DNA of 64,000 nt, from contig NZ_JAODNK010000025.1 of NCBI RefSeq assembly GCF_025465275.1, positions 1-64,000 of the forward strand, in the 5' to 3' direction. Source of the stretch: Nocardia sp. (GTDB lineage Bacteria; Actinomycetota; Actinomycetes; Mycobacteriales; Mycobacteriaceae). Below the pieces are notes generated by a model. That model searched no databases and was not told the DNA's origin. It was given only the letters and a program-made list of their open reading frames with translations. Position 1 is the first letter of the stretch, and the number at the start of each line of letters is the position of its first letter. Position numbers and translations under genes: made by a program. Of this stretch, positions 58,607 through 64,000 are shown piece by piece.

Positions 58607-59343
58607 ATACGACCATCACCGTCGGTACCGCCGACTTGCGCCAGGCCCTCGTTGCCGTCCGGCCGCATGCGTGCAGTGACAAGGACTTTCCGGAGATCAA
58701 CCGCATTCGGCTGACCGTCGGCACCGGGCACGTCACGGTGTCCGCGACCGACCGATTTACTGCGGCGCTCGCGGATGTGTCCGTGTGGGATCACGACGGC
58801 GAGCCCGTCGAAATCGTCGAGCTGCTGCGCGATGACGTGGCGAAGCTCCTGTCGATCTTCGGTGCCCCCGGCAAGGATTCCAGCGACGAAGGTCCGCAAT
58901 ACCTGCTGCGACTCAAGATCGGCGTCGACCAGGTGGAGGCCGTCGACTGCTCGGGGCTCGATGTCGGCGTCGGCCGCGAGTACCTGTTTCCGCGCCTCGC
59001 CACCGAGGATGCGCTCAACGTGGTGCCCCAGCTGATCGAGCGCGCCCATTTCGGTCAGCTCGTCATGGTCAACGACATCACAGATCTGACTGTCAGCGGC
59101 GACCACCTCGCCCGCTGGAAGGACGCCGCGAAAGCGTACGGCGAGCGGCTCACTGTCGAGACTCGCCAGGGCCTCTCGACGCGCTCGACAACGGTATTCA
59201 TCCGGTGCGGCGAGTCGTTCCTCGGCGCGATGGTTTCGCAGCCGCTGCTCGATGAGGACAAGGACAAGGCCCGCGGGTACGCCGATCGCTGGAGCGCACG
59301 CCTGCCCGAGATCGCCGCCGCCGCACCAGTTTCCAGCACCTAG
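58603..59343 (+). CDS. Phage beta sliding-clamp homologue
   Basis: A 246-residue protein resembling the DNA polymerase III beta subunit: TADLRQALVAVRPHACSDKD, INRIRLTVGTGHVTVSATDR and FTAALADVSVW match the beta fold (compare host Dna[19 protein letters not shown]). It is only about two thirds of the length of host DnaN (389), so it has two rather than three clamp domains or a shortened third. It might trimerise or cap the host clamp. It starts at the ATGA overlap. Confidence 0.75.
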   Translation: MNTTITVGTADLRQALVAVRPHACSDKDFPEINRIRLTVGTGHVTVSATDRFTAALADVSVWDHDGEPVEIVELLRDDVAKLLSIFGAPGKDSSDEGPQYLLRLKIGVDQVEAVDCSGLDVGVGREYLFPRLATEDALNVVPQLIERAHFGQLVMVNDITDLTVSGDHLARWKDAAKAYGERLTVETRQGLSTRSTTVFIRCGESFLGAMVSQPLLDEDKDKARGYADRWSARLPEIAAAAPVSST

Positions 59344-59361
59344 GCCCTCGACCGTGATTCG

Positions 59362-59390
59362 CGCCGGACGTTCAGCGTGAGCGTCCGGCG
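59362..59390 (+). terminator. Hairpin after the clamp-like gene
   Basis: CGCCGGACG pairs with CGTCCGGCG around an 11-base loop, in the 92-base gap before the replication initiator gene. This is the only sizeable gap in the early operon and may be an attenuator or an internal terminator. A GAAAGGAGG ribosome site for the next gene follows. Confidence 0.6.
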
Positions 59391-59435
59391 GCGACCCGAA
59401 CTCGGGATTGCCTCAATACGAAAGGAGGACGGCAG

Positions 59436-60371
59436 ATGGCACGTATCCGGACTATTAAGCCCGAGTTCTGGGACTCGCCCGGCATCGAAACCATGCATCC
59501 GTTCTCGCGGTTGCTGTTCGTCGCCATGTGGAACTGGGCCGACGACTGCGGCCGAGGCAAGGCCGAGGCCCGCGAACTCATGGGTTTCGCATTCCCTCGC
59601 GACGAAGACATGACGCTCGCGGTGTTTCGTGGGTACCTCGGCGAAGTCCGCCGAGTCTTCGGAGTGCATTTCTACAAGGTCGCCGGACGCTCGTATTACG
59701 CCATCCCGTCCTGGGACAACCACCAGAAGATCGACAAGCGCTCTGGTGCACGGTGGCCCGGGCCCGAGGAGGGCGACGAGTACGAACCGGCTACGAACCG
59801 CCCAAGCAGCTCAGAATCTGCGCAGGTGGAGGTCGATTCGGAGAGTCTCGCCGAGCCCTCGGCGGAACCCGCCGAGTCTGCGCCGAGCCCTCGGCGGATG
59901 CCGGGCGCTGGAACAGGGGAACAGGGGAACAGGGGAACAGATAAAGAACAGCCCCCCTCACCCCCCGCGGCCACCTCACTTGCGCTCGTGCCCGCGAAAC
60001 CGAGCGGGGGCAAACAGATCGCGCAGCGGCTCAACGCAACCGCGCGCAGCGCACCAGCGCATCAGATCGCGGTCGCGTTCAACGACAGCCTCGATACGCC
60101 GATCGAATCGGGCCTACTCGCGAAGGTCGGCATCGAAATCGACAACTGCCTCCGCGCCGGGATACCGCCGCTCGCCATCGCGGCCGGCCTCAAAGCCTGG
60201 ACTGCCTCGGACTCGTGGAGTCCCACGCAGATACCGAATTTCGTGCACAAGGCCACCAACGCACGAGGCCGGCCCGGTCGATCCAAACCCACCGAAAGGG
60301 CAGTCGACGCCATGACCGCCGCCGAGGAACTTCTACGGGAGGTGACAACCCATGGACATCGCAGCCAGTGA
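59436..60371 (+). CDS. Phage replication initiator / replisome organizer-like protein
   Basis: A 311-residue protein. Residues 1-110 (MARIRTIKPEFWDSPGIETM ... FYKVAGRSYYAIPSWDNHQKID) are the winged-helix N-terminal domain seen in phage replisome organisers. A disordered Pro/Ser/Glu linker (115-190) follows, then a helical C-terminal domain (ALAIAAGLKAWTASDSW). The linker contains an 8-bp DNA tandem repeat (59911-59941). GAAAGGAGG precedes the ATG. It would recruit host DnaB-type helicase to the phage origin. Confidence 0.78.
   Translation: MARIRTIKPEFWDSPGIETMHPFSRLLFVAMWNWADDCGRGKAEARELMGFAFPRDEDMTLAVFRGYLGEVRRVFGVHFYKVAGRSYYAIPSWDNHQKIDKRSGARWPGPEEGDEYEPATNRPSSSESAQVEVDSESLAEPSAEPAESAPSPRRMPGAGTGEQGNRGTDKEQPPSPPAATSLALVPAKPSGGKQIAQRLNATARSAPAHQIAVAFNDSLDTPIESGLLAKVGIEIDNCLRAGIPPLAIAAGLKAWTASDSWSPTQIPNFVHKATNARGRPGRSKPTERAVDAMTAAEELLREVTTHGHRSQ
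59911..59941 (+). repeat. GAACAGGG tandem repeat (8-bp unit, 3.9 copies)
   Basis: Three perfect GAACAGGG units and a partial fourth (GAACAGA) lie in the linker codons of the replication initiator. Because 8 is not a multiple of 3, gain or loss of one unit shifts the reading frame. A second frame (ORF 59629..60315) is also open across the repeat. Confidence 0.9.
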
Positions 60372-60876
60372 GGCCGCCATCCGCGCCGCCGCCGCGGCCT
60401 GGTCCCGCGCCCGCATCTACGACGACAAGCTCGGCGACGCCGACAAGGCCAGACTCGCCGCATGGGCCGAGAGCATTGAGCGCTGGGAGCTGGACGCGCC
60501 GGACCTGGTCGAGGGCGTTATGCGCTACTACGAGAGCAACACCGAGGGCCGCACGATGGGCATCGGCGATCTGCTGCACCATGCGCGCGAGCACCGGCGC
60601 CAGCGGGCCGAGCGCGAAAAGGCCGCCCAGAGCGGCGATGCCACCTCGCTGCCCGCTGGGACCGGTCAATATGCGGGACTGCCGATCAGCGCAACTGGCG
60701 CGCCCGTCAGGGCTGCCTACGACGTTGCGGGCGCCGTGGACCGCCAATGCCCGAATTGCGATGCCGCAATAGGCGACCCGTGCACCTCGGCGGCCGGCCT
60801 CGGGCAACGCATTCCGTGCCTGGCCCGCATAACCGGTCGCTCGGCCGCTGTGCACGTCGTAGGACACCGATCATGA
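60352..60876 (+). CDS. Phage protein with C-terminal zinc-finger-like motif
   Basis: A 174-residue protein. The N-terminal 90 residues are helical (AIRAAAAAWSRARIYDDKLG ... HHAREHRRQRAEREKA). The C-terminus carries CPNCDAAIGDPCTSAAGLGQ followed by PCLAR, a pattern seen in phage zinc-binding domains. GGGAGGTGA lies six bases before the ATG, and the gene overlaps the initiator by 20 bases. Possibly a helicase-loader-like partner of the initiator; unproven. Confidence 0.6.
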   Translation: MDIAASEAAIRAAAAAWSRARIYDDKLGDADKARLAAWAESIERWELDAPDLVEGVMRYYESNTEGRTMGIGDLLHHAREHRRQRAEREKAAQSGDATSLPAGTGQYAGLPISATGAPVRAAYDVAGAVDRQCPNCDAAIGDPCTSAAGLGQRIPCLARITGRSAAVHVVGHRS

Positions 60877-61286
60877 CCGCCGCCATCCTCGAACTGCCCT
60901 GGACAGCACCGCCGCTCACGCTCAACCAGCGGCGCGCGACGAAGGGCGCGATGTTCGCGCACGCCCGGACGGTGGCTGAGGTCCGCGGTACGGTTCACCG
61001 CCTCGCACAGGGCGCCCAGCTGCCGCGCGATCTCGCACACGTCACGGTGCAGCTGCACTATCGGCCGCGCGACAACCGCCGACGCGATACCGACAACCTT
61101 GTTGCCACCCTCAAACCGGCCTGCGATGGGCTCGCCGCCGGTACGGCGAAGTATCCCGGGTATGGCCTTGTCGCAGACGACATCCCGCGATTCATGGCGA
61201 AGCCGGAGCCGATCATTCACCCCGCAGAGCGCGGCAAGGTCGGCGCGCTGTGGCTTGAGATCACCTGGGATACCGAGGAGGCGTGA
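60873..61286 (+). CDS. RusA-family Holliday junction resolvase
   Basis: A 137-residue protein with the RusA pattern: hydrophobic strand (HVTVQLHYRPRDNRRRDTDN), the acidic pair in DTDNLVATLKPACDGLA and the third acidic site in GLVADDIPRFM. It resolves branched DNA made during phage replication and recombination. It starts at the ATGA overlap. Confidence 0.85.
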   Translation: MTAAILELPWTAPPLTLNQRRATKGAMFAHARTVAEVRGTVHRLAQGAQLPRDLAHVTVQLHYRPRDNRRRDTDNLVATLKPACDGLAAGTAKYPGYGLVADDIPRFMAKPEPIIHPAERGKVGALWLEITWDTEEA

Positions 61287-61954
61287 TCATGGCCGACACC
61301 GACCACTTGTTTCTCAATCGCGCCGACATCAGCGCGCTTCAGGAGTTGCTCCGCCGAATACCGGCGCTCGCCGAGGATTTGGCCGTGACCGAGACCAAGC
61401 AGGGCCGCGTGAGCAAGTCCGGACTCGGCTCGGTACGTCGCGGCCGGCACCGCACCGCCCTGCCGATGCACCTCGGCGCGTACGAGGCCGCGGAGTTCCT
61501 GCGGAACTCGCTCGGGACGTGGATACGCCTGGTGTGCGAGCAGCGGGCCGTCGAACTGCCCGCGGTCGACAACCTGATCGGCGCCGCGCGGTGGCTGAAC
61601 CGGCACGTCTACTCGCTCGCGATGACACCCGGCGCCGAGGCCGCGCTCGACGATATCGAGGCCGCCGTCGCGGAATGCAAGTACATGATCGACCTGCCGC
61701 CCGAGGACTCGATCGTTATTGACCCAGCGCGGCTCGCCGCGGCCAACTCGAGCATTCTCACGGCCTACCAGGTCGAGAAGATCGCGACCCAGCTCGGCGA
61801 GATCGGCAAGGGCTTGAACCGAGATCGCGTGCGATATCTGGCCAAGCACGGCCTGAAGGACTGTGGGCGAGACGGAGATACGCGGTTCTACAGGTTGGGC
61901 GACGTGCTCGTCTCGCACGTACAGCACAAGGTCAGAGGGAAGGGGACCGCATGA
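61283..61954 (+). CDS. Hypothetical phage protein
   Basis: A 223-residue (or 221 from ATG 61289) helical protein (DHLFLNRADISALQELLRRI; LPMHLGAYEAAEFLRNSLGT). Its C-terminal 60 residues (LTAYQVEKIATQLGEIGKGL, NRDRVRYLAKHGLKDC) look like a small winged-helix DNA-binding region. Coupled to RusA by GTGA. No family recognised. Confidence 0.55.
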   Translation: MIMADTDHLFLNRADISALQELLRRIPALAEDLAVTETKQGRVSKSGLGSVRRGRHRTALPMHLGAYEAAEFLRNSLGTWIRLVCEQRAVELPAVDNLIGAARWLNRHVYSLAMTPGAEAALDDIEAAVAECKYMIDLPPEDSIVIDPARLAAANSSILTAYQVEKIATQLGEIGKGLNRDRVRYLAKHGLKDCGRDGDTRFYRLGDVLVSHVQHKVRGKGTA

Positions 61955-62310
61955 CCGAGAACCGGCCACCCATCGCAAGCGAGCACTACCTACGCCTGCG
62001 GATTCTCGCGAAGCTGGGTTGCACCGGCCTGGCCCCGACGATCACCCTTGAGGACGCTGTCGCGCTGCAGGCCCTGCTGAATGCGTGGCTGTGGGCGGAC
62101 CCAGTTCAAGCGCGCGAGTGCTACGTAACCGTATCCGGGCCGATGGTGCGGACGCTGTGGACGGGCGTGCAGTACGGCGTGAACCGCCTCGCGATCCCAC
62201 TGGACATGCCCCCGGACGATGCGGAAAAGATGTCCGACATGCTCGGCGAGGCGGCCGAATTCGCGAGGATGACGAACAGGCCGGACGGAATGGGAGAATC
62301 GGCCATATGA
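61951..62310 (+). CDS. Hypothetical phage protein
   Basis: A 119-residue helical protein (EHYLRLRILAKLGCTGLAPT ... DAEKMSDMLGEAAEFARMTN) with overlaps on both sides. No family recognised. Confidence 0.5.
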   Translation: MTENRPPIASEHYLRLRILAKLGCTGLAPTITLEDAVALQALLNAWLWADPVQARECYVTVSGPMVRTLWTGVQYGVNRLAIPLDMPPDDAEKMSDMLGEAAEFARMTNRPDGMGESAI

Positions 62311-62768
62311 GGATCTGGGACCAGGTGCGTGCGTATCTGCCTGCGCGACTTCGCGCGTCCCAGATCGAGCCGCAGGTAGATTCCAACCGCATCGACTTCA
62401 TCGAGGCCCACCTCGATGAGGACTCGATGGCTCTGTTTGGGCAGCGGCGCTGGCCCGAGGAGGGAATTGCGCACCCAAGAACAGGCGAACGCATCTACCA
62501 AGATGTCAGTTCTACCGCGCCCAACGAGGCCTCCATCCGTGTCCGTCTGGGCAATGGAGGAGTCGAAACAATCACCGAGGCCGACGATCCGGAGACGTAC
62601 CTGGAGATCGTCAACGCCCTGCCGTTCGCGGACGGAGTCGAGCGCGAACTCCGGCACTACGTTGCTTTTCGTTGCGTGCTCGACTACGTGCGTGCGCCGG
62701 AGAACGCTAAGAACCGCGCGGTGATGGAGGACCAGTTGCTGCGCCCGATCGCCTACATCTGGCGCTAA
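62307..62768 (+). CDS. Hypothetical phage protein
   Basis: A 153-residue protein starting at the ATGA overlap (MRIWDQVRAYLPARLRASQI). It is richer in beta strands than its neighbours (EASIRVRLGNGGVETITEAD) and ends in a helix. Last gene before a terminator. No family recognised. Confidence 0.5.
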   Translation: MRIWDQVRAYLPARLRASQIEPQVDSNRIDFIEAHLDEDSMALFGQRRWPEEGIAHPRTGERIYQDVSSTAPNEASIRVRLGNGGVETITEADDPETYLEIVNALPFADGVERELRHYVAFRCVLDYVRAPENAKNRAVMEDQLLRPIAYIWR

Positions 62769-62842
62769 CCGAGCGCAATAACAGCCTCGACAGCGCGCCC
62801 TGCTTGACAACCGTTGTCCCTGCATGTGTTCTTAGTCTGAGC

Positions 62843-62878
62843 AAGGAGTGCACCCAAGATCGGGTAGCACTCCTTTTT
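62843..62878 (+). terminator. Early-operon terminator
   Basis: AAGGAGTGC pairs with GCACTCCTT around a 15-base loop and is followed by a run of T residues. It lies 75 bases after the last coupled early gene and 45 bases before the tRNA-shaped sequence. Confidence 0.9.
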
Positions 62879-62923
62879 CGTTCCCATAGGCCTGCAGCGC
62901 GTTCACACCCGCCGCGCCCCTTG

Positions 62924-63045
62924 TCCCTCGTAGTCCAGCGGCCGAAGACGGCGCGCGTGTCCGGTGCGAGGCCGGCCTGCCCATGGGTTGGGGCAGGCGA
63001 ATAGTCCCCATCGCGCAGGCACGGGTTCGAATCCCGTCGAGGGCA
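62924..63045 (+). tRNA. tRNA-shaped element with an oversized anticodon loop
   Basis: The ends pair as an acceptor (TCCCTCG / CGAGGGC, six pairs plus a T-C mismatch at 1-72). TA precedes a D arm (GTC ... GAC, with GCGGCC in the loop). GCGCG (62951-62955) pairs perfectly with CGCGC (63012-63016) at the canonical anticodon-stem position. AGGC is the variable loop and ACGGGTTCGAATCCCGT is a perfect T arm. The anticodon loop, however, is 56 nt and holds an internal hairpin, GCCTGCCC / GGGGCAGGC. It may be an intron-bearing tRNA, a tRNA mimic or a decayed tRNA; amino-acid identity is not assignable. Confidence 0.55.
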
Positions 63046-63075
63046 ACCCATCTCGCCATCTGATGAAGGAGCACC

Positions 63076-63177
63076 ATGGTTACTACTCTGTCCGCTGCTG
63101 CCCATTCCGTTGACTGGTCGCTCATCGGCCGCGCTGTGCTCAACCTCGGCGCTGCGCTGCTCGGCGCGATCCTGTGA
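63076..63177 (+). CDS. 33-residue hydrophobic peptide ORF
   Basis: MVTTLSAAAHSVDWSLIGRA followed by a hydrophobic tail (VLNLGAALLGAIL). AAGGAGCACC precedes the ATG, a good ribosome site. One amphipathic or membrane helix. It is followed by a GTGA-coupled second micro-ORF. Its reality is uncertain, but the ribosome site and coupling argue for translation. Confidence 0.4.
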   Translation: MVTTLSAAAHSVDWSLIGRAVLNLGAALLGAIL

Positions 63178-63257
63178 CGCTGCATCACCCGATTCTCGTT
63201 CTGCCGCTCTGGTGGCCGAACGTGCTGGACTGCTGGACCTTCGGGCCTCGGTACTGA
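63174..63257 (+). CDS. 27-residue micro-ORF
   Basis: VTLHHPILVLPLWWPNVLDC, then WTFGPRY, in the frame opened by the GTGA at the end of the previous micro-ORF. It is rich in Trp and hydrophobic residues and ends 4 bases before the HNH gene. It could be only a coupling leader. Confidence 0.25.
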   Translation: MTLHHPILVLPLWWPNVLDCWTFGPRY

Positions 63258-63261
63258 CCCA

Positions 63262-63600
63262 ATGAGTCGGGCACGCCTGCGCGTCTGCTGCGTCGCGGGC
63301 TGCCCGCAGCTACAGGCCGCGCCACGATGCGGCAGCCACCAGGCCGCCGAGGAGCGACACCGGCAGCTGACCACACCCACGAAGGTGACCCGCGACCACG
63401 CCGAGCGACAGCGACGCGCGGCCGCGGTGCGAGATCATCGCGAGCGGCATGGCGATTGGTGTCCCGGCTGGCAACGGCCGGGGCACACGTCGACGGACCT
63501 CACGGCCGACCACCGGCGGGCAATCGCCGCCGGCGGGCGACCCGACGGTCCACTCGGCGTACTGTGCCGAAAATGTAACTCGCGCAAGCATATTCGATGA
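63262..63600 (+). CDS. HNH endonuclease (phage)
   Basis: A 112-residue HNH protein. The C-terminal nuclease motif is TSTDLTADHRRAIAAGG followed by GVLCRKCNSRK (zinc cysteines C-x2-C); an additional N-terminal cluster is CCVAGCPQL...PRCGSH. In actinophages such genes lie just upstream of the terminase and assist packaging, which makes the missing terminase in the next 400 bases notable. Confidence 0.85.
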   Translation: MSRARLRVCCVAGCPQLQAAPRCGSHQAAEERHRQLTTPTKVTRDHAERQRRAAAVRDHRERHGDWCPGWQRPGHTSTDLTADHRRAIAAGGRPDGPLGVLCRKCNSRKHIR

Positions 63601-63830
63601 ACGCAGTCAAGTGTTTGCTGAAGGAATGCCGAAAACTAGCGAAGTCCGACATCGCTTCCCTTCGGCTACGCGAACTACCCAGGGGGGGTACCCCTTTGGG
63701 CCCCAGACCGCCACCTACGGGGAGGGCACTCGGGGGTTTGGAGGGTTCAAAGGCTCCGGACCGAGCGGTCCAGTCCGGCGGCCGAACCATAGCGAAGTCA
63801 GACTTCGCTATCGCGCAACCATCCGGTTAA
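63597..63830 (+). CDS. Doubtful ORF after HNH gene
   Basis: A 77-codon frame beginning at an ATGA overlap with the HNH gene. The sequence is low-complexity (ELPRGGTPLGPRPPPTGRAL) and contains the translated copies of the two 21-bp palindromes (LAKSDIA, IAKSDFA). I think the stretch 63601-63929 is more likely non-coding; the overlap is the only positive sign. Confidence 0.2.
   Translation: MNAVKCLLKECRKLAKSDIASLRLRELPRGGTPLGPRPPPTGRALGGLEGSKAPDRAVQSGGRTIAKSDFAIAQPSG
63637..63810. repeat. Two copies of a 21-bp palindrome
   Basis: TAGCGAAGTC-A-GACTTCGCTA (63790-63810) is a perfect 10+1+10 inverted repeat. An imperfect copy, TAGCGAAGTC-C-GACATCGCTT, lies at 63637-63657. They are 153 bases apart in a gene-poor stretch that also has runs of G and C. 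Possible operators, terminators or host intergenic repeats. Confidence 0.75.
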
Positions 63831-63900
63831 CCTTGGTGCTCAACGGATCTCGCCCTCGTCCATGCCGAACGGTTACCCCTCACCCTCGGACCCGGTAGCC

Positions 63901-63915
63901 TCAGGCATTGCCTGA
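63901..63915. promoter_or_regulatory. 15-bp palindrome before the last gene
   Basis: TCAGGCA-T-TGCCTGA lies 15 bases upstream of the TTG start of the final, partial gene. Perfect 7-bp arms suggest a repressor operator; the regulator is unknown. Confidence 0.5.
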
Positions 63916-63929
63916 ACGAGGGGGATGCC

Positions 63930-64000
63930 TTGGGTGCATCGAAACAGCCGCGGATGATCATCGCCGTGGCCGCGGCCGTCGTAGTGGCTGCCGGCCTAGC
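63930..64000 (+). CDS. Start of an exported or membrane protein (3' truncated by window edge)
   Basis: Only 23 codons are present: TTG start after GAGGGGG, then GASKQPRMIIAVAAAVVVAA, a basic n-region and hydrophobic core of a signal peptide or membrane helix. It is in a different context from the early phage operon, so it could be host or late-phage. No family can be assigned. Confidence 0.45.
   Translation, partial: MGASKQPRMIIAVAAAVVVAAGL

Larger units (their letters stand above)
49590..64000. mobile_element. Prophage or phage-like integrative element (right end not seen)
   Basis: From the 3' half of tRNA-Ala the gene content changes to an integrase, repressors, excisionase-like proteins and an early phage operon (WhiB, exonuclease, RecT-like, clamp-like, replication initiator, RusA, HNH). 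Genes are short and mostly joined by 1-4-base overlaps. No second copy of the tRNA-Ala 3' end occurs before 64000, so attR is not located. Terminase, portal, capsid and lysis genes are absent in the 14 kb shown; they may lie beyond the window, or the element may be incomplete or satellite-like. The coordinates given are a minimum. Confidence 0.85.

Noticed and set aside
62952-62968. tRNA-Asp reading of the tRNA-like element (CGCGC-GTGTCCG-GTGCG with GTC anticodon)
   Set aside because: This alternative anticodon arm pairs, but it needs one G-T wobble, an extra base after the D arm and a variable region of about 50 nt; the long-loop model keeps all canonical spacings. It remains a possible alternative fold.
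62707-63380. Minus-strand ORFs across the tRNA-shaped element (with DGIRTRACAMG / RRDSNPCLRDG)
   Set aside because: Such peptides are the classic artefact of translating antisense to a tRNA T arm; this instead supports the tRNA-like reading of the plus strand.
49590-63600. CRISPR array or transposase in the prophage region
   Set aside because: No regularly spaced direct repeats of CRISPR type and no DDE or serine transposase motif were seen on either strand.

Overview
The window comes from a high-GC actinobacterium of the Corynebacteriales, most likely Nocardia or a close relative. The evidence is the gene order, which follows the mycobacterial chromosomal-origin region almost gene for gene (pcnA, mutT4, DUF6049, murJ, sigM, rsmA, trxB, trxA, cwlM, acetyltransferase, parB, parA, rsmG, khpB, yidC, yidD, rnpA, rpmH, dnaA, dnaN, recF, dciA, gyrB, gyrA, DUF3566 gene, tRNA-Ile, DLW-39, tRNA-Ala). 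Family signatures fit as well: a DnaA of 633 residues with a long Q/P-rich linker, MurJ fused to a pseudokinase, and M13 peptidase, DUF222 and DUF397/XRE genes. No species can be named from sequence reading alone.

Layout. Positions 1-15.6 kb are an accessory or metabolic arm: the end of a sugar-type ABC ATPase, a broken DUF222 gene, a small P-loop kinase coupled to an M13 metallopeptidase, an XRE/DUF397 pair with a divergent small gene, a DUF4190 membrane protein, a pirin, a NUDIX-MFS pair, a secreted DUF4185 protein and the 5-oxoprolinase operon pxpABC. Between pxpA and pxpB lies a curious tandem duplication of the pxpA tail. Positions 15.6-30.2 kb hold tRNA maturation (pcnA), envelope synthesis and its control (mutT4, DUF6049, murJ, cwlM), the SigM/anti-SigM pair and the thioredoxin system. 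Positions 30.3-43.2 kb are the replication and segregation core: parAB with four parS-like sites, the ribosome/insertase block on the minus strand, then dnaA, an 800-bp oriC, dnaN, recF and dciA on the plus strand. GyrB and gyrA follow.

Immediately downstream of tRNA-Ala a tyrosine integrase opens a prophage or phage-like island that runs to about 63.6 kb or beyond. It has an integrase-proximal cargo pair (a coiled-coil protein convergent with a seven-helix membrane protein), two separate repressor/operator modules, an excisionase-like gene, and a tightly overlapping early operon (mostly ATGA or GTGA junctions). The operon encodes a WhiB protein, a PD-(D/E)XK exonuclease, a RecT-like annealing protein, a beta-clamp homologue, a replication initiator, a RusA resolvase and several small proteins. 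It ends near a terminator, an odd tRNA-shaped sequence and an HNH endonuclease. No structural, packaging or lysis gene is seen before the window ends, so the right attachment site is not resolved.

The most unusual signals are: a tRNA fold with a roughly 56-nt anticodon loop in the phage region; nine CTCGAG palindromes packed into 340 bp of oriC; a 25-nt copy of the tRNA-Ala T-arm between gyrB and gyrA; a 38-bp element shared by the dnaA and mutT4/murJ upstream regions; and an 8-bp tandem repeat, able to shift frame, inside the phage replication initiator.
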